From positions 23,021,922 through 23,085,921 of the forward strand of contig NC_053133.1 in NCBI RefSeq assembly GCF_010015445.1: a DNA stretch of 64,000 nt, given 5' to 3'. Of this stretch, positions 26,018-35,075 are shown one piece after another. Numbering within the stretch: the stretch's first letter is position 1; each line of letters starts with the position of its first letter. The translations under genes and the position numbers were made by a program. The DNA comes from Perca fluviatilis. Its lineage: Eukaryota; Chordata; Actinopteri; Perciformes; Percidae. Under the pieces are notes generated by a model. The model was not told where the DNA came from, searched no databases, and worked only from the letters and a program-made list of their open reading frames with translations.

Positions 26018-26195
26018 GTGTTTAAAACCCCTTGTTTCAAGGCTGTCTGCTCACTTTTTTTATCCACCATTTTTAGCTGTTCTGCTAGCTCGCTTGCTGC
26101 CTCGTTTTCTCAGACTTCCTCAAAGTACTCTGGAGTTTTCACTTTTTTAATTCTTTTTTTTTTGGGAAAAAGCAAAGAGGAATCGTTTTTCAGCC
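26018..26195 (+). promoter_or_regulatory. left promoter/leader module
   Basis: GTGTTTAAAACCCCTTGTTT at 26018-26037 gives a TATA-like TTTAAAA box. It is followed by GGCTGTCTGCTCAC and a pyrimidine-rich leader ending ttttcagccATGG at the first early start codon. Closely similar modules lie on the minus strand at 49528-49671 and 49893-50079. It probably drives the spliced early region to its right. Confidence 0.65.
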
Positions 26196-27030
26196 ATGGC
26201 TTTCCCCGCATTTGGACAACAATCTGGATCATCTTTTGTTGAAGAAGGTGAGACATCTAGAACAGGAGCCACTACATTTGGTATGCGCCTAACCCGCCAA
26301 AAAGAGCTATGGGGATGCGGTGAGACTGATACTGGAACAACATGCAGTTTGAGTCAGGCCCCTCGAAAGAAGCGATTCCGTTCGGAGATCTTTCCTACAA
26401 GCATGACTGAGCCATGTACATCTGATCTGGAATATGTCGGTGTCAATGGATACCGTTATTCAATTCAATACAGTGCAGGATACGTAACATTAGCTGTTTA
26501 CACTAGTGTTGCTGTAGAACTATCTAGCAAAGCCAAAACAGCCTGTACAATTTCTGTGAAAGACTGGGGCCTTTTTCGTGATGTTGTCTCTCTGGACCTT
26601 GATAATCCTGGCTTGCCTGAGCTGGTGTATGTGTCTCAATGGGACAGTCGTGATGGCTCTAGTATCTATCGTGTGGAAGCAGACCGTTTCACTAGGCCTG
26701 CAGAGGATTTTATTTTCCCTTAAGCGTTATGCAGTGAAAGGGAGAAGTTAGTTGCTACCCGCGGTCATGAAGAATGGAAGTTAAAACCGTATCCTGTATC
26801 TAACGAGGAATACAACAAATGGTTTAAAAATTGTGTTCTTTATACAATGGTGTGACTGGGAGATTTTGAAGAAACAGTTTGACACCATCGACTATGTCAT
26901 CAGAAGAGACAAAATAAGGAGTTCTTATGAGAACATAAGAAAAAGATTGATATTTGGGGACACTGACCAACAGTCTCTGCCCATGCCACGGAACCTATAC
27001 AAACCTAAAATCATCAGACACAAAGACTAG
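26196..27030 (+). pseudogene. early ORF A, unspliced product; 3' part broken
   Basis: An open frame of 175 codons (26196-26723) starts at ATG in the context gccATGG directly after the left leader. It ends at a TAA, but the same frame stays open beyond that stop to about 26852 with protein-like text (EEWKLKPYPVSNEEYNKWF). A second frame then continues to 27030 with a basic tail (RSSYENIRKRLIFGD). One protein of about 275 residues with an in-frame stop and a frameshift is the simplest reading. This region is single-copy in the assembly, so errors cannot be checked. Residues 90-150 look beta-rich followed by a SVKDWGLFRD helix, faintly like a PC4-type DNA-binding fold; I do not claim it. Function unknown. 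Confidence 0.6.
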
Positions 27031-27884
27031 CAAAACGGTGGGTCTAATTTGTATATGCTAATTATTTGCCAAAATAGTTAAAATGCTTTTCTTTTCTTTT
27101 TTTTTTCATGCTACTGTGATTGTAATGTGTTATTTTTTTCTTCCCAGAGGATCTGGAGTGGTTTCATTCAACCCCCTCAGGTACGCCTCCTAACACCCCT
27201 GGTCTATTTGCACCCCTAACGGCATCCGGATCTCCTCAACCCCTTTCATCATTGTCATCATCGCCACCTCTATCGCCGGAACACTTCCTGCCGCCCCCAC
27301 CTACACCTCCTCTGCCACCATCTCTATTGTTTGGGGCACTTCCCCCTCAGACATGTGCATATCAAGCTATACCCTCAACAACTGCTGTATTACAACAGGG
27401 AGGTGTTGCTGATTGTTCGGACACAGAGGCGCCTGATCAGACTGATGGTGTGGTGTCATCTTTGTTTATAGATAGCGTTAAAACAGCTTCTCTACATCTT
27501 CTTAACATAGTTCTTTACAAGTATTTGGAAGAGCTTTGTTCGGGGTGTCAGATCAATCATCCAAGCCAGAAACAGCATGCCTGTTTACATGGGCTACCAG
27601 AACACTTCTACACTGTCCACTTTGAACAGCTTATGAAAAGACTACTGACTGATAAATTCATTGGTGTCGTGCAACGTTTTCTGTCCTTGAAACATCTCAC
27701 GGCTGATGAGGGTAGAATCAGGGGAGTATCTGAAACAGTTTTGTACGAGTTGAAAACGTCTGAAGATGTTACGACTAAAATCAGTGCTATGTATGACTCT
27801 ATGATAGGGAATGATCTTGTCAAAATAGCCGAAATTAGAGAGATTGGTGACTATTGGAGAGATTTATATGCTAGAAAAAACTAA
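26196..27884 (+). CDS. early gene B: spliced, proline-rich protein with Cys/His motif
   Basis: Exon 1 (26196-26247) ends in GAAG before a strong donor GTGAGA. Exon 2 begins at 27148 after the acceptor tttttcttcccag. The phases match (1 into 2), and the joined frame stays open to the stop at 27884, giving about 262 residues. Exon 2 also has no ATG near the start of its open frame, which supports splicing. The product has an acidic segment at the junction, a Pro/Ser-rich region (about residues 20-85), then a helical half with a Cys/His cluster, LCSGCQINHPSQKQHACL. I believe similar clusters recur in Maverick-linked hypothetical proteins. It shares its first 17 residues with ORF A, recalling alternative early splicing in small DNA tumour viruses. 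Function unknown. Confidence 0.65.
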
Positions 27885-27896
27885 CAGGGTGAAAAT

Positions 27897-28331
27897 ATGG
27901 GGAATTGTTTATGTGTAATGTATAACCATATCAGTGAGCGATACCACGTATCGCATTTATCTGGTATTTTAGATCAAGCCATTGCTAATAATGTGAACGA
28001 TGTTGAAAAATACCAATGTAAGAGTGTCGATGTAGATCGTACAGTTGTGAGTAGGTTAGAAAAACTGATGGTGATTGTAAGAAGACAACATAGCACCCCT
28101 CCTTGGGAGGATCTGTTGCAGATGTTATTATCAATGTTAATGACACGTGAGAGCATAGTGGAAACATTTTGTGATGTCATAGCCAACATTACACGTAATT
28201 TTAAGATGCTGAAAGTTTATCACCTGCTTACTATGTATACAATGCTTGTAGACACCGTGAGTTTGTATGTTGCAAGAAAAACAGTATACCGATGTCTTAC
28301 AGGGTTTGCCCAAAACTGCATATATTCATAA
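27897..28331 (+). CDS. ORF C: helical protein with N-myristoylation-like start
   Basis: This 144-residue frame starts 12 bases after the stop of gene B. It begins MGNCLC: glycine 2 plus cysteines 4 and 6 fit an N-myristoylation/palmitoylation signal like that of Src-family kinases, which would place the protein at membranes. The rest is predicted mostly helical (for example the stretch containing WEDLLQMLLSMLM and YHLLTMYTMLVDTVSLYV) with no clear enzyme motif. A viral Bcl-2-like fold would fit its size and helical content, but no BH1 signature is visible. Probably an early/accessory gene expressed with gene B. Confidence 0.6.
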   Translation: MGNCLCVMYNHISERYHVSHLSGILDQAIANNVNDVEKYQCKSVDVDRTVVSRLEKLMVIVRRQHSTPPWEDLLQMLLSMLMTRESIVETFCDVIANITRNFKMLKVYHLLTMYTMLVDTVSLYVARKTVYRCLTGFAQNCIYS

Positions 28332-28491
28332 TCAGTAAAAGCAATGTATCCGTATTAGCCAATATGCTATCTATGATAGAATAGGTTTCACTGTCTTCAT
28401 AACTGTCATATGTAGGACTGTGTGAGTGTGTTTTGTAAAAATAAAAAGAATGACATAACTCTAATGTGTTCACTTGTGTTTTAAATGAATC
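28332..28491. other. short intergenic region before integrase
   Basis: 160 bases with an aataaaaag polyadenylation-like signal at about 28439, which could end early transcripts. Nothing else recognised. Confidence 0.4.
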
Positions 28492-29567
28492 ATGGAGAAG
28501 GTTATGCACAAAATATACTATGATCCGTCCAACCCAGGAGGGTTAGGAGGTGTACAGAGGCTCCGTGATTCCGTCAAAGAATGTACCGGCTTGTCTCCAA
28601 CTATCCCCACGGTTAAAAAGTTTCTGCTGAGGCAGGATGCATATACACTGCACGCCCCTGCATTGAAACACTTCCCAAGAAACAGAGTGATTGTTAATGG
28701 TATCGATAAGCAATTTCAGGCTGATTTGGTCGATATGTCTGAATATTCAACGGAAAACGATAATGTGCAGTATTTATTGACATGTATTGATGTGTTTTCT
28801 AAATATGCCTGGGTAATATGTCTTAAAAAACGTCGGAGCGCCTAAGCGTGACAAGTGCCTTTAAGGAAAATATTGGAACAAGGACGCATACCCCAGAAGC
28901 TTCAAACAGACTCTGGAAAAGAATTTTATAATAAGGTTTTTCAAAAATTGATGACAAAAAAAATATCAACATTTTTTTCTCGAGAACGAAACAAAAGCAA
29001 GTGTTGTTGAGCGTTTCAATAGGACTTTCAAAACCAGAATGTGGAGATATTTAACGGCTGTTAACTTCCCGCGCTATATTGAGGTAGTACAAGATATGGT
29101 TGCTGCTTACAACTCTGCATACCATAGGTCAATAAAAATGGCACCGTCCTCCGTATGTAAAGACAATGAGAAAACTGTCTTTAACACTCTGTACAAACTG
29201 AAACCACATGGAACAGTGCTGTTTAAATTTCAGATGGGGACACCGTTAGGATATCAAAGCACAGAGCGTTTTCGTAAAGGTTACGAACAGACGTTTACAG
29301 ATGAGTTTTTACAATATCAAAACGTATAGGTAGAACTCCTCCTGTTTATATACTGAAAGAGACAATAGTGGGGAGCCGGTGACAGGTACCTTTTCGAAGC
29401 CGAAGTTACAGTCTGTAATTGTAGACAAAAACAAAGTGTTTAAAATTGAGAAAGTGCTGGCTCGAAGAAAACAGGACGAAAAAAAGCTTGTACTTGTGAA
29501 ATGGTTAGGATGGCCTCAGAAATTCAATTCATGGCTCTCTGAAAAAGACATAGTTGATGTAAGATAA
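28492..29567 (+). CDS. Maverick/retroviral-type integrase with C-terminal chromodomain (copy 1)
   Basis: The start ATG at 28492 gives MEKVMHKIYYDPSNPGGLGG, the usual N-terminus of Maverick integrases. The DDE core is visible: D in QADLVDM, D in QTDSGKEF (other frame, about 28910) and E in VVERFNRTFK (about 29010). The chromodomain (29379-29567) reads through VFKIEKVLARR and LVKWLGWPQKFNSW. The family inserts the element into host DNA and makes the 6-bp duplication. The frame is broken near 28830, 29250 and 29330. The second assembled copy (37661-38692) has its breaks at different places, so most are likely assembly errors. Confidence 0.93.
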
Positions 29568-29629
29568 AAGCGCTGTACCAGTCTTGTAATATTAGTCATT
29601 GTGTTTTGTTAGTGAAAGGTATTGGAGCT

Positions 29630-30397
29630 ATGAATAAGAACGGATTTTTTGCTACGCTGCCTAGTAATGCCTCACAATTAGTTTATCCAAATAATAAGAT
29701 TTGGCAATTCAGAACAAAACTGGCTAAACCACTCATATTACAAGAGCCGTATGAAGTTGGTCTTATTGAAATTCAATACCCCAGGGTCTGGAATAGTTTC
29801 ACTGAGAATGATGCCAAGGTTGATTTCATCGACACGAAAACGAAAATGTTCAACAAGCTAAGGCTAACAGTTGGTTCTTATAATACGATCGACAGCATTG
29901 TTAAAGAATATAATATGAAATGTGCTGCTAACCCAACCCTAGCCCACATAACTATGACACACAATCCTATCACTAATAAGATTCTTTTCACGGGAGGAGA
30001 CGGTTGGAATATTGTGTTTAAGGGGCGTCTGGCCGAAATTCTTGGGTTCATTCCAGACTCTGTGTTCGAAATTCACATTGGCCCTCATTTAAAATGTGCA
30101 GCTCCACACCCGGCAGACATTCATGGGGGTCGTTATAATATATTTATTTATAGTGACATTGTGGACTACCAGCTAGTCGGTGATAGTCATGTACCCCTAC
30201 TCCGTTGTATAAATATCTCTGATGAGAGCAAACGTATGCCCACTCTAAGTTACGACAGTCCTCACTACACATCGTTGGCACGCTCGAGTATTACTGATAT
30301 TCAAATAGAACTACGAGACGATCAGAACCAACACATCCCTTTCTCATACGGAAAAGTAATTGTCAAACTACATTTTAGACCTGTGAAACAGCATTGA
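29630..30397 (+). CDS. penton-like minor capsid protein (copy 1)
   Basis: 255 intact codons from the ATG at 29630; an upstream TTG at 29606 is in frame but less likely. Motifs typical of Polinton minor capsid proteins are seen: NGFFATLPSNAS at the start, EPYEVGLIEIQYP, and a closing GKVIVKLHFRPV. The family forms a single jelly-roll penton at capsid vertices. The stop lies one base before the next start, pointing to tightly packed late genes. The equivalent in copy 2 is frameshifted. Confidence 0.85.
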   Translation: MNKNGFFATLPSNASQLVYPNNKIWQFRTKLAKPLILQEPYEVGLIEIQYPRVWNSFTENDAKVDFIDTKTKMFNKLRLTVGSYNTIDSIVKEYNMKCAANPTLAHITMTHNPITNKILFTGGDGWNIVFKGRLAEILGFIPDSVFEIHIGPHLKCAAPHPADIHGGRYNIFIYSDIVDYQLVGDSHVPLLRCINISDESKRMPTLSYDSPHYTSLARSSITDIQIELRDDQNQHIPFSYGKVIVKLHFRPVKQH

Positions 30398-30398
30398 A

Positions 30399-30836
30399 AT
30401 GATGAGGAAAGCGTACACATCCGATGATGGAAGATATATGCACTATTACATGAATCAAGCTGGTGGAGAGTTGCCGGGATTCATAGGCTCCAGCACACAA
30501 TACGGACATGGATTAGGGGGGATATTCAGAAATTTATTTCGAATGGCTGTCCCCCTTTTAAAAAAGGGGTTTAATATAGCCAAACCTCATCTGAAAACAG
30601 CAGCAAGTGGTTTTATTGGTGATGTTGTGACTAATGTCAGGAATGCCGTGGCATCCAGACAACAGGGAAATGGGCTAATGGTGTACAGACGCAAAGCATT
30701 AAAAAGACCCCCACCAGGATGTGGGCGTAACCGGATTGTGAACAAAAAGCATAAAAACGCCCCCCAAAAAAACGAAGGATTGTCAAAAGAAGGCATCTGT
30801 CAGCAGGTGGAGCTCGAACCGGCTCTCTGGCCCTGA
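30399..30836 (+). CDS. pX/pVI-like basic virion protein (copy 1)
   Basis: The frame starts ATGATG at 30399, one base after the penton stop. The N-terminal half has YMHYYMNQAGGELPGF, then a glycine-rich amphipathic segment (GLGGIFRNLFRMAVPLLKKG). The C-terminal half is rich in K and R, as in adenovirus-type core and membrane-lytic proteins. Copy 2 differs by indels in the lysine-rich tail, so the last 30 or so residues of this frame are uncertain. Predicted role: genome condensation or vertex-associated minor protein; the N-terminal glycine-rich site may be a protease target. Confidence 0.75.
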   Translation: MMRKAYTSDDGRYMHYYMNQAGGELPGFIGSSTQYGHGLGGIFRNLFRMAVPLLKKGFNIAKPHLKTAASGFIGDVVTNVRNAVASRQQGNGLMVYRRKALKRPPPGCGRNRIVNKKHKNAPQKNEGLSKEGICQQVELEPALWP

Positions 30837-30869
30837 CAAAAGACATATTTTAATTTTACAGAATCAATC

Positions 30870-32176
30870 ATGGCGTTTATTCATAATCAGTCCGAAGAGT
30901 GTGTGAAGACAGAATTGGATCTGTTTACAGTACCGTTACCACACAAACATCTATCGAAAAAATCAACATTTGTAGAAATCCCCCAAGCGGCCCTAACGGA
31001 CGCGGGTCCTATTGAATTTTTCATTTCGGCTAGCGGAGAGGATTATCTAGACCTTAACGATTCATACTTGTATACACGTGTAAGGATTACAAACCCTGAT
31101 GGCACATTGTTGGCTAACGCAGCTGATGTAGGTTTTATAAACTATCCTGGATGCAGTCTTTTTTCACAAGTAGATATAATGTTGGGTGATAGACTGATCA
31201 CACAGTCTTCAAATACGTATCCTTATAGAGCCCTTATAGAATGTCTTCTGAATTATGGAGAGGACACGTTGGCTACGCAATTTAGCACAGGGCTATTTTG
31301 TAAGGACACAGCTGGCAAAATGGATGAGACATCTATCACAGGCGATAATGAGGGGTTGGCACAAAGGGGTGAATACACATCCGAAAGCCATATTGTGGAA
31401 TTAATAGCACCAGTACATGCAGATTTGTTTTTTCAAGAAAAACTATTGCTAAATGGTGTTGACATGTCTTTGAAATTTATCCGTCCAAAAGACGACTTTG
31501 TACTAATGACCCTGGGAATGTCCATTATGCGGTGAAAATAATGTCTGCTAGTCTATTTGTCAAGAAAATAACAGTTGCACCAACTGTAAGACTAGCTCAT
31601 AGTCGTGCCTTACAGCATACTAATGCAAAATATGCTATTGACAGAGTAGTTCTAAAAACCTTCTCAATACCTACAGGCACACGTGTTTGCAACCAAGAAA
31701 ACCTGTTCATAGGACAGATTCCTAAATTTGTAGTCATAGCTTTCGTAGATAATGAAGCATACACAGGATCGTATGCCCGTAACCCCTTTAATTTTGGAAA
31801 CTATAATACAGAATTTATTAGCCTTTATGCAGATGGACAGCCTCACCCAGCCCGTCCTTTTCAGCCCTTTTTTCAAAGAGGACAATATGTACGGGAATAT
31901 TATCAACTGATTGAATCAACAGGACGCCATTTAAAAGACCGGTCACTAGCCATAACACGATCTGATTTTGGGTCTGGTTATACGCTATTTTGTTTTAATT
32001 TGGAACCCGACGGTGGGGGGTCAGGAAACGTTTCACTGATTAAGAACGGCAACGTTGGCTTGGAAGTGCGGTTCAGAAACCCCCTTCCGAGGACTGTGAC
32101 CCTTATCTGCTATTCCGTTTTTGATTCTGTAATCGAAATATCTAACAGAAGGCAAGTCCTATTGGATCATTACTAA
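30870..32176 (+). CDS. major capsid protein, double jelly-roll (copy 1, one frameshift)
   Basis: The ATG at 30870 opens a frame to 31535 (221 codons); a second frame, 31532-32176 (214 codons), continues the protein. Together they give about 435 residues. Family signs include ELDLFTVP near the start, GPIEFFISASGEDYLDL, VDIMLGDRLI and, in the second half, GHQ-less hexon-like text SASLFVKKITV and YADGQPHPARPFQPFF. The break is near 31510-31525. Copy 2 (39990-41311) runs differently at that site, so it is probably a base error. The stop is followed within three bases by the protease start. Confidence 0.92.
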
Positions 32177-32178
32177 AG

Positions 32179-32697
32179 ATGAATACGATAGAACTCACTA
32201 GCGTACTCAGAAAAAGAATGAATAGAGACACAAATTTCTTAGGAGTAATGCCATGTGATCATCTCCCAAAAACCGTAGTTTGTAAATTACCCGCTATGTT
32301 AGTTGTAAATACACAACCCAGTAATATGCCCGGTGAACACTGGCTAGGTATTTACATTACAGAGAACAAGCATGGTTTGTTCTTTGATAGCTTTGGACAT
32401 CCACCTACCTTTTTTCCTCAGGAAATTAGCAATTTCCTCTTAAAAAACTGTGTGGAGATGTGCCATTCAGCAAAACAAGTTCAAAATAATTATTCTACAA
32501 CATGTGGACAGCACTGTGTTTTCTTTTTATGTCACATTCAGAAAAAGATTCCTTATACAAAAGTATTGAGCATGTATGGGGCCAATCTTGTATGCAACGA
32601 TACAATGGTTAGTCATTTTGTTAGCAGAATACATCCAGATGTGTGTCATGATCAGAAATTTAAATGTGTACAATGTTCATGCGCCACCTATAGGTAA
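32179..32697 (+). CDS. adenain-type cysteine protease (copy 1)
   Basis: 172 intact codons. The catalytic set of the C5 family is in the expected order: H54 (GEHWLGIYI), D70 (FFDSFGHPP), Q102 and C113 (TTCGQHCVFF). The length is close to adenovirus protease. The enzyme matures capsid and core precursors during assembly. The last residues differ between copies because of a one-base indel near 32681, so the C-terminus may end a few codons earlier than shown. It is the last plus-strand gene before the convergent centre. Confidence 0.93.
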   Translation: MNTIELTSVLRKRMNRDTNFLGVMPCDHLPKTVVCKLPAMLVVNTQPSNMPGEHWLGIYITENKHGLFFDSFGHPPTFFPQEISNFLLKNCVEMCHSAKQVQNNYSTTCGQHCVFFLCHIQKKIPYTKVLSMYGANLVCNDTMVSHFVSRIHPDVCHDQKFKCVQCSCATYR

Positions 32698-33330
32698 AAA
32701 AAATTGTGTAAAAATGGTGTAATGATGTTTTTTTTTCAAAAAATAAAGAATGTGGAATATACATGTCTTACGATGTCTCAATTTTGCATTCCTTTTTATT
32801 TTTAAAACAAATTATACAGGAAAAATGCATTCAATAGATAAAATTAATGTAAAACATTCATTTAATGTCACAGGTTTACATACAACACAGCATTTTCATA
32901 TGCCTGAAGAAATTACCCACTCAATGGAAAAAAAATTTAATAAAAAATATAAAATGTATGTCACAAGTTAACATACAACACAGCATTTTCACATAGTTGA
33001 ATAAAGAAAAAACACCTGAATAGAAAAAATAATAATAAAAACAGATTTAAAAATAAAAATAAATTTATGTAAAACATTCATTTAATGTCACCAGTTTACA
33101 TACAACACTGACTTTCGCATAGTTGAATAAAGGAAACACACCTCAATAGAAAACACATCTCAATAGAAAAAATAATAATAAAAATAGGTTTAAAAAGTAA
33201 AATATAAAAAATTAGTGTAATAATAAAAATAATAAAAATATGGTTTAAAAAGTAGAATATAAAAAATTAGTGTAATAATAGAAAAGATTAAAAAACTAGC
33301 CCAACGAGTCTTAGTAATGGATGGTGTAAT
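32698..33330. repeat. AT-rich convergent intergenic region with about 110-bp imperfect repeats (copy 1)
   Basis: This very AT-rich stretch separates the two gene blocks. The phrase gtcacaggtttacatacaac recurs with changes near 32870, 32958 and 33087, followed by gcatagttgaataaag and runs of aataataaaaata. AATAAA signals occur repeatedly on the plus strand (for example 32741), so transcript 3' ends are likely here. The duplicate is at 41831-42440. Confidence 0.75.
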
Positions 33331-33339
33331 ACTAAAGGT

Positions 33340-34085
33340 TCTAGGAGTACTAGTTGCGTGAAATCAGATGCCGTTTGTGTATTAAATACAGGGGCCATTC
33401 TTAATGCTCTAGGAGTGCGGGGGATTGTAAAGCCATCATAGGCGTTTGTGTATTACTTCTAGATGATGTATCTGTTTTAAAAGCCTCAATAGAACGGCGT
33501 ACTCCTTTGTGTTTGGGATTACGGATATTGGCACATTTAAACTAGCTAACGTTTTTAAAAATATGTTCCACCCTTTTGGTCTAGAGCGGTCTTGCAACAT
33601 TATTATGGGCTGTGACACTTTTCAGCAGATCATACAGATGACTACCTGGCACATTCTTATTTCCAACAACTATTTCCCCTTGATCTGTCCAAGATATCTG
33701 GTCATTGTGTCGGGATAATGAAGCCAATATGTATTCCGCATTTCTTTGTTTCTTATAGGCATATGTTTCCAACACTTCTGTTTTAACATATTTTCTTCTT
33801 CATCTTTTGAATCCTTTGAATCAACTTCAGGCATTGATAATGTAATCACGCGCTCGCGTTCACCCTGTTTTATCATGACCAGGTACCTCTGTAGAATACT
33901 TGAATATCTTTTAGCTTTTCATATACATCAATGTCCTGCTGTTTCAATATATCACTTATGGCTCGGTCCAATTCACTTTGTACAGACTGCCGCAGAGATA
34001 CATTTGAGGAGTCCGATGTTTGAGGATGCTGTAATGCTGCTAATTGATTTTGTGGAACCAAAAACATTTTCTGAGTGTGTTCCAT
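33340..34085 (-). pseudogene. conserved Maverick protein, frameshifted copy 1
   Basis: Starts at ATG 34085 and matches the gene at 42491-43229 but breaks into short frames (34085-33873, 33876-33670, 33775-33581, 33618-33436). The breaks are one-base indels against copy 2. I regard this as a low-quality duplicate of that gene rather than a second locus. Confidence 0.75.
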
Positions 34086-34086
34086 C

Positions 34087-34403
34087 TCAACTCCTGTTGA
34101 TAAGACTTGCTATGAATGGGATAGCAGCCCCAGTAGAGGCAGTAGAAACCCTCCTGTTTGATTGATTGTCTTTTTTTTTTTTTAAATGTTTAACTTTTTT
34201 ATCAGCTATCAGTCTAATAACTTTCTTCTTTTTCTTTAACAGCTTGTACTGAATATTAGACAACGGTATGTGCCCTTGTAAGACATTCAAAGATATTTCA
34301 CAAAGGGCATTAATAAAGTCTGGACTAGCGTTGCGCACAATGACACCTCGCCTCGGGGTGATGCCTTATGTAGCATGTCTAACAATGTAAAATTCCTCTC
34401 CAT
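34087..34403 (-). CDS. small lysine-rich conserved Maverick protein (copy 1)
   Basis: The body of the frame (ending at the TGA, 34089-34087) reads ASPDFINALCEISLNVLQGH, then a KKKKK block and ASTGAAIPFIASLINRS. Its beginning, from ATG 34403 (MERNFTLLDMLHKASPR), is in another frame because of an indel near 34350. Similar short proteins with a lysine-rich middle and small-residue tail recur beside the ATPase in Mavericks. Role unknown; a minor virion or assembly role is possible. The stop overlaps the next start by one base spacing. Confidence 0.65.
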
Positions 34404-34419
34404 TCGGTTTGGCATACTA

Positions 34420-35073
34420 TTACACCTTTTTCTAGGAACGTATACAACCTGCTGTGGGGATATCAGAGCGGTTCTGAGTCTTAAAATATCGGGGTTGTGG
34501 TTTTATAATCTATCAATAGATAGCCAAAGGTGTAACTAGTTGCATCGTTAAAAGCCTCTAAAAATATTTACTATTACCGGGGAACATTTGGCGTACAGTA
34601 AGCTTATCTGATGTTGATCTCTAGCATTTTGAAAATAATCATATAGTTTGTATTCAAACTGATTGTACGACTAGCTTTACCTTGAATAAACAGATTCTGC
34701 ACTAGATATATACAACTAAGACGTCTATGATGGACATACTCGGGTGTAAAACTTTTGAACTTCCAAATTATCACTGGCTTGATTCATTAAATCGTCTATA
34801 ATGAGCAAATTATTCTTAGTAGTAGGCAAGAGTGTTTCGTCGCAGAACGATTCGGGAGACCTTGTACAAAGTTTATATTCAACGTTTTAAGTAATTGATC
34901 GTATAATGGTTGCTGTGCATGAATAGATGTATACAATGTTATCGATTTTTTGGAAATAACGCACCGACATGTTTTCAATAATGTCTTTGACAACGTATGT
35001 TTTCCACAATTAGAGGGACCACTGATAACAAGGCTGAAAGGGTGTTGAAGCCTACCATCAAATCCTGAAACAT
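34420..35073 (-). pseudogene. packaging ATPase, frameshifted copy 1
   Basis: The Walker A segment (SLVISGPSNCGK) reads well near 35035-35000, but the frame breaks before Walker B and again towards 34700. See the entry at 43570-44229, which this duplicates. Confidence 0.75.
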
Positions 35074-35075
35074 CC

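Noticed and set aside
25802..26242. 146-residue plus-strand frame across the left TIR edge
   Set aside because: It runs through TIR repeats and the promoter/leader module, overlaps the real start at 26196 and has low-complexity content.
26196..28331. Rb-binding LxCxE motif in the early region
   Set aside because: I looked in ORF A, gene B and ORF C. The nearest text, LWGCGE, has the wrong spacing.
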